A stretch of 64,000 bases of DNA from Rhinopithecus roxellana (Eukaryota; Chordata; Mammalia; Primates; Cercopithecidae). Under the pieces are notes generated by a model, which was not told where the DNA came from, ran no database searches, and was given only the letters and a program-made list of their open reading frames with translations. The position numbers were made by a program, and so were the translations under genes. The stretch spans positions 78,936,595-79,000,594 of the forward strand of contig NC_044557.1 in assembly GCF_007565055.1 (NCBI RefSeq), written 5' to 3'. The number at the start of each line of letters is the position of its first letter. Position 1 is the stretch's first letter. This document shows positions 60,212-64,000 of the stretch, in pieces.

Positions 60212-62503
60212 CATAAAAGTGAAAGGAAGCCAAAAAAATCTATTGAAATCATGTCTCCGTAAAGCACCAGGTTAGAGTGTACTTTGCTTTGCTTATAAAG
60301 ATTTTGACCTTCATATTAAAGTGTTAATATTAATTCAAGTTACAAAACTATAATTTCTATGTAGAACTGTGGAATATGAGTACATTTTTTCACATCATGC
60401 TCTACCATATGCAATGTTATTTTGAAAATGAGTAGATGTAGGCATATTGGCAGGTGATTTTGGTTTACCAAAATTAATTATAAAATGCTAAGCACATGCG
60501 TTTCAGACAGCACAAAAATAGATTTTAGGACCTACTAGAATTAATTGCTGGTATTTAGGAAGATAATTCTTTGCTGGATAGTGGTGATGAGGAGCCGTCA
60601 ATCCTCAGTCAATTAAATCTTAGCTGTTGCCTTGGAAATATTACCTGTATGGATGTCTCCCATTAGTCAAGAAAATGCTACATGTGAACAGGGCACTAGT
60701 GTTACTAAATTCAATCTTCCCTTTGTGTTATTCTTTATATTCCAATACTGCGATATGTAAAAAGAGCATTCTATTTTCAATGACTATTACTTAAGGACCA
60801 ATATCCTTCTCTGGGGGATCTATGTGATTTCTTGTATTATAGAATGTAGCTGCTAGCTTAGCACTGTGGGCTCTGGAATGTCTGCCTTATCATTATAATA
60901 TCTTGGAATGATAAAATAACAAGGCAATTCTTTCCAGAAGATATTAAAAGATTAGCAATATTTTAAATGAATTCATCAGAATGCCAAATGAAGAGACTTT
61001 GACATTATCCACATGTATATACACACACACACACAGACATATATCATTAAATACACACATATAGAGAGAGAGGACTTTATATCTCAGCACATGATCCTTG
61101 GAGTTATGTCGTTCTATGAGCTTCCATTAAATAAACCACATGTATTTTAAGACAACTAGCAATATATAGTATCAATACTTACGGCAGGCCTCCTTTAACT
61201 GTAATTTCATGTAAGTGACATAATATATAACATAATTAAACCCCAAATTATAAAAAATAAAAGGTCTATAACCCGGTTTTTAGGATCCAAAACAAAATTT
61301 GTAACACATTTTAATTTGCAATTTATTTTGAAATTTAATTTAAGATTACAAATGCACAACATGATGCCAGAAGAAAGCCTTTGTATTTAAGGAGTTGCAT
61401 ATTCTTAGGATAGGATAACATTTTTTTTCTCTTTAGAATTGTGATGCTTCCATAAGGGTGACTCTTCTGCCACTTCAATATTATGCAATTTGAAAGAAAT
61501 ATCAGAAAATAGAAATTCTTTGTGGTATTAAATGTGCTATTTATAAAATAATTGCATATATGTACACACACATATACATATATATAAAATTTCTCCTTGA
61601 GTTTAATATAATGAACAAAACACCTTGAGTTAAATGTTAAAAAGTCATTTAATTTGGAATCATTCCATCTGTAAAATTAGAATATACAGGGTTATTTTTC
61701 AACATGCCATTCATTTTACATGAATGTTGTAAAAACTTGGACATAAAACAATTGGTATTATTGCAAGGTATGAAATAAGACAAACATATGGCGTTTCACT
61801 CTCAAGGTTTCATATCTTTCTGAAAGCAAAATTATTGCCTCATTGATTTGAAGATAACTGTTTTCTAATCTGACAAAAACATTACTTAATACATTAATTA
61901 GCATGAGACAATTAGAGGAAAATGACTTATCATTCTACTCTCCTCCCAGAAAAATTTACAAATAGATTTAAATGAAATTCTGTGTAAAATATATCATATT
62001 TATTTGTTTATATCATATTGTGAAAGAATCTTCTGGCTACATTTTTTTTTTAACTTTGGTTTCAAAATGACTGAATTCTTTCCTGCTTCAAATGTCAGAG
62101 TTCTTTGGTTGTCATGGATGAACAGTGTCATAATTCAAAACTAATACTTTTTTGACTGGTTACAGTCCAGTGGCTTTCTATTTTTGCAAAGGACATACCT
62201 AAAGTATTAAGAAAATTCTGACAAGTTCTCTCAAACTCTAGCTCAAATGCAGTACTCCCTATCTTGCTTGCTTAGATGACCTGGTTTATATTCTGTCAAC
62301 TTGTCAGAGGTTGCTACACATACAAAAGTTCTGAGGGCTTGGTTTGGTGTTTTTACTGGCTGAAGTAGGGATAAAAAAGAATTCTACCAGAGCTGAGAGC
62401 AGTTGCAGTTGTTTCAGATGATACTTATGTGCAAACACTCAATGACCATATAGTAAAGCAAATTAAGTATGGTCATCTCCTGCTCCATCACTTATTAATG
62501 CTG
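60212..62503. other. Unassigned AT-rich DNA
   Basis: No gene. Short (CA)n at about 61021-61036 and T-run near 62043. Confidence 0.5.
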
Positions 62504-62805
62504 GGCCGGGCGCGGTGGCTCAAGCCTGTAATCCCAGCACTTTGGGAGGCCGAGACGGGCGGATCACGAGGTCAGGAGATCGAGACCATCCTGGCTAACA
62601 CGGTGAAACCCCGTCTCTACTAAAAAATACAAAAAACTAGCCGGGCGAGGTGGCGGGTGCCTGTAGTCCCAGCTACTCCGGAGGCTGAGGCAGGAGAATG
62701 GCGTGAATCCGGGAGGCGGAGCTTGCAGTGAGCTGAGATCCGGCCACTGCACTCCAGCCCCGGCGACACAGTGAGACTCCGTCTCAAAAAAAAAAAAAAA
62801 AAAAA
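62504..62805 (+). mobile_element. Young AluY, AluYRa-like (Old World monkey type)
   Basis: Very intact Alu with an A20 tail (62786-62805) and most CpGs retained. 'ggctcaagcctg', 'ggccgagacgggcgg', 'aaaaactagccgggcgaggt' and 'gctgagatccggccactgc' match, from memory, the AluYRa lineage of cercopithecoids and not the human AluY wording. Only a short flanking repeat ('aatgct') is visible. Confidence 0.93.
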
Positions 62806-64000
62806 GAAATGCTCACTCACAGTATAATCGTTACTAGATAATGATCAGTTCTTGGCATCTGTTGTTATTATAAAGTTAGGAGTTTGTATGTGCCATAGTC
62901 TCCTAAATTCCAACAGTTAAGGCTAAAATCACACTTTTCAGCTATCTGGTTTCAGCTGAATATATTTCCTTCATCTCTTATGACTTAAAATTAGATCCTA
63001 ATTCAACATACTAGGTCAGTAAAATTTCAGATGTGTTTACATCATTTTATGTGTTCTTGATAGGAGATCAAAATTTATAGTTCTGCTAATATGTAAGCCA
63101 CTGAGATTGTCTGAGTAAATTAATAACTGGTTAAATGCATTGAAATTTGCATTGGAATCAGTGTGTTCATGAAACATGTAAACATTCATAGGTGCACTTG
63201 TATGTCATTTCAAATAGAAAATATCTTCAAGTCTTCTAAATCCTATAATTTTAGGAAGCTAGAGAATTAATCATGGGCAATTCTAGATGCTGGTATCTGG
63301 AACACATCATGTCCTTAATGATATAATCAACCATATAAAAAACATGAAATACAATCACATACTGCAAGTATTTTTATTTTATTCATGATTTTATACTGTT
63401 ACCCTATCAGTCCCCCTTTCAGACTACTTTAAAATAAATCTGGGGGCTCTTTTACCTCAAAGAGACAGAGATAGAAAATTTCTCCCATACTCACAACAAG
63501 ACAAAAAGTTGGATAAATGACTAATGACTTAAATCTTCAGAGAACTGAGGTCACAGGACGAATGACTAGCCAGAAATCTGGTGAGGGAGAGGTATTTCAA
63601 TGGAGAAACTAGACCTGAGCCTTTGTTTACCTGGAGCAGATGCCTTCTTGAGGCTAAATAAACTAGTTAAAAGATTTGGCAACGAGTTTTTCTTTTAACA
63701 AATTGCTTAAGGAGTGGGCTAGGAGAATGTGAAGCCACTAAGGAACACTGTCGTAGAAAGGTTTGCATTCTTTTGCAGGCTTTTCCTTCATGAACTCCAC
63801 CAGAAGCTCACAAAGAGAATTCTGAGAAAGCTTCCCCAGCACCAGCTGAAGCGAAACATCAAGAAAGGCAGAAGAATCTCCACTCAGATCCATCTCTCCT
63901 CACTCCCTTAGAACAAAAGGCTAAAGAAAAAAGCAGTGAATACAAACACTGCTTTAGGACACTGGTGAACTCCGTGGCAGCTGGGAGTAAAGACTGGAGG
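62806..64000. other. Unassigned DNA to window end
   Basis: No recognised repeat. The last 600 bp are less AT-rich. A 60-codon frame (63729-63911), basic in composition, has no known motif and no splice or context support. Confidence 0.45.

Noticed and set aside
63729..63911. 60-codon basic frame near the window end
   Set aside because: Lysine/arginine-rich but without motif or homologue I know; too short to call.

Overview
This window looks like primate nuclear DNA and contains no cellular protein-coding gene that I can support. It is AT-rich and dense in L1, Alu, MaLR LTR and old DNA-transposon remnants, with microsatellites. Every open reading frame of notable length is an L1 ORF remnant, an Alu or simple-repeat translation, or a short chance frame. 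Two Alus (11440-11752 and 62504-62805) carry changes I associate with the Old World monkey AluYRa lineage. A macaque, baboon or related cercopithecoid gene desert or long intron is therefore the best guess; this is inference from remembered repeat consensus sequences.

Layout. 1-3254: unassigned AT-rich DNA with a 76-bp direct duplication and an L2 tail. 3255-9575: an old, near full-length L1 (L1PB/L1MA type, + strand) that is heavily decayed and rearranged, including an ORF1 piece inside its 5'UTR, a 100-bp tandem duplication, loss of the reverse transcriptase core and a 55-bp inverted duplication. 9576-20746: mostly unassigned DNA with three Alus, a 230-bp GGAA/GGGA tract, an L1 scrap and an MLT1 LTR. 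20760-27902: a full-length L1PA element whose 3' part appears to be a 3' transduction containing an older L1 fragment and a THE1/MST LTR. 27912-34385: unassigned DNA plus two 5'-inverted (twin-primed) L1 insertions. 34386-46599: unassigned DNA, a MER5A-like remnant, Alus and a Tigger remnant. 46600-50310: two antisense L1 ORF2 fragments. 50311-64000: L2/MIR traces, five full or near-full Alus, two L1M fragments and several microsatellites.

The L1PA element (20760-27902) is the most gene-like object. Its ORF1 and ORF2 spans equal the family lengths (338 and 1275 codons, 63-bp spacer) once a few indels are counted. It carries two nonsense codons and three small indels, so it is not expected to encode a working machine, although the endonuclease domain is uninterrupted with all catalytic residues present. 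I found no tRNA, rRNA, snRNA, CRISPR or bacterial-type feature. The most interesting signals are structural: the candidate 3' transduction, the templated inversions in the old L1, and two twin-priming events.
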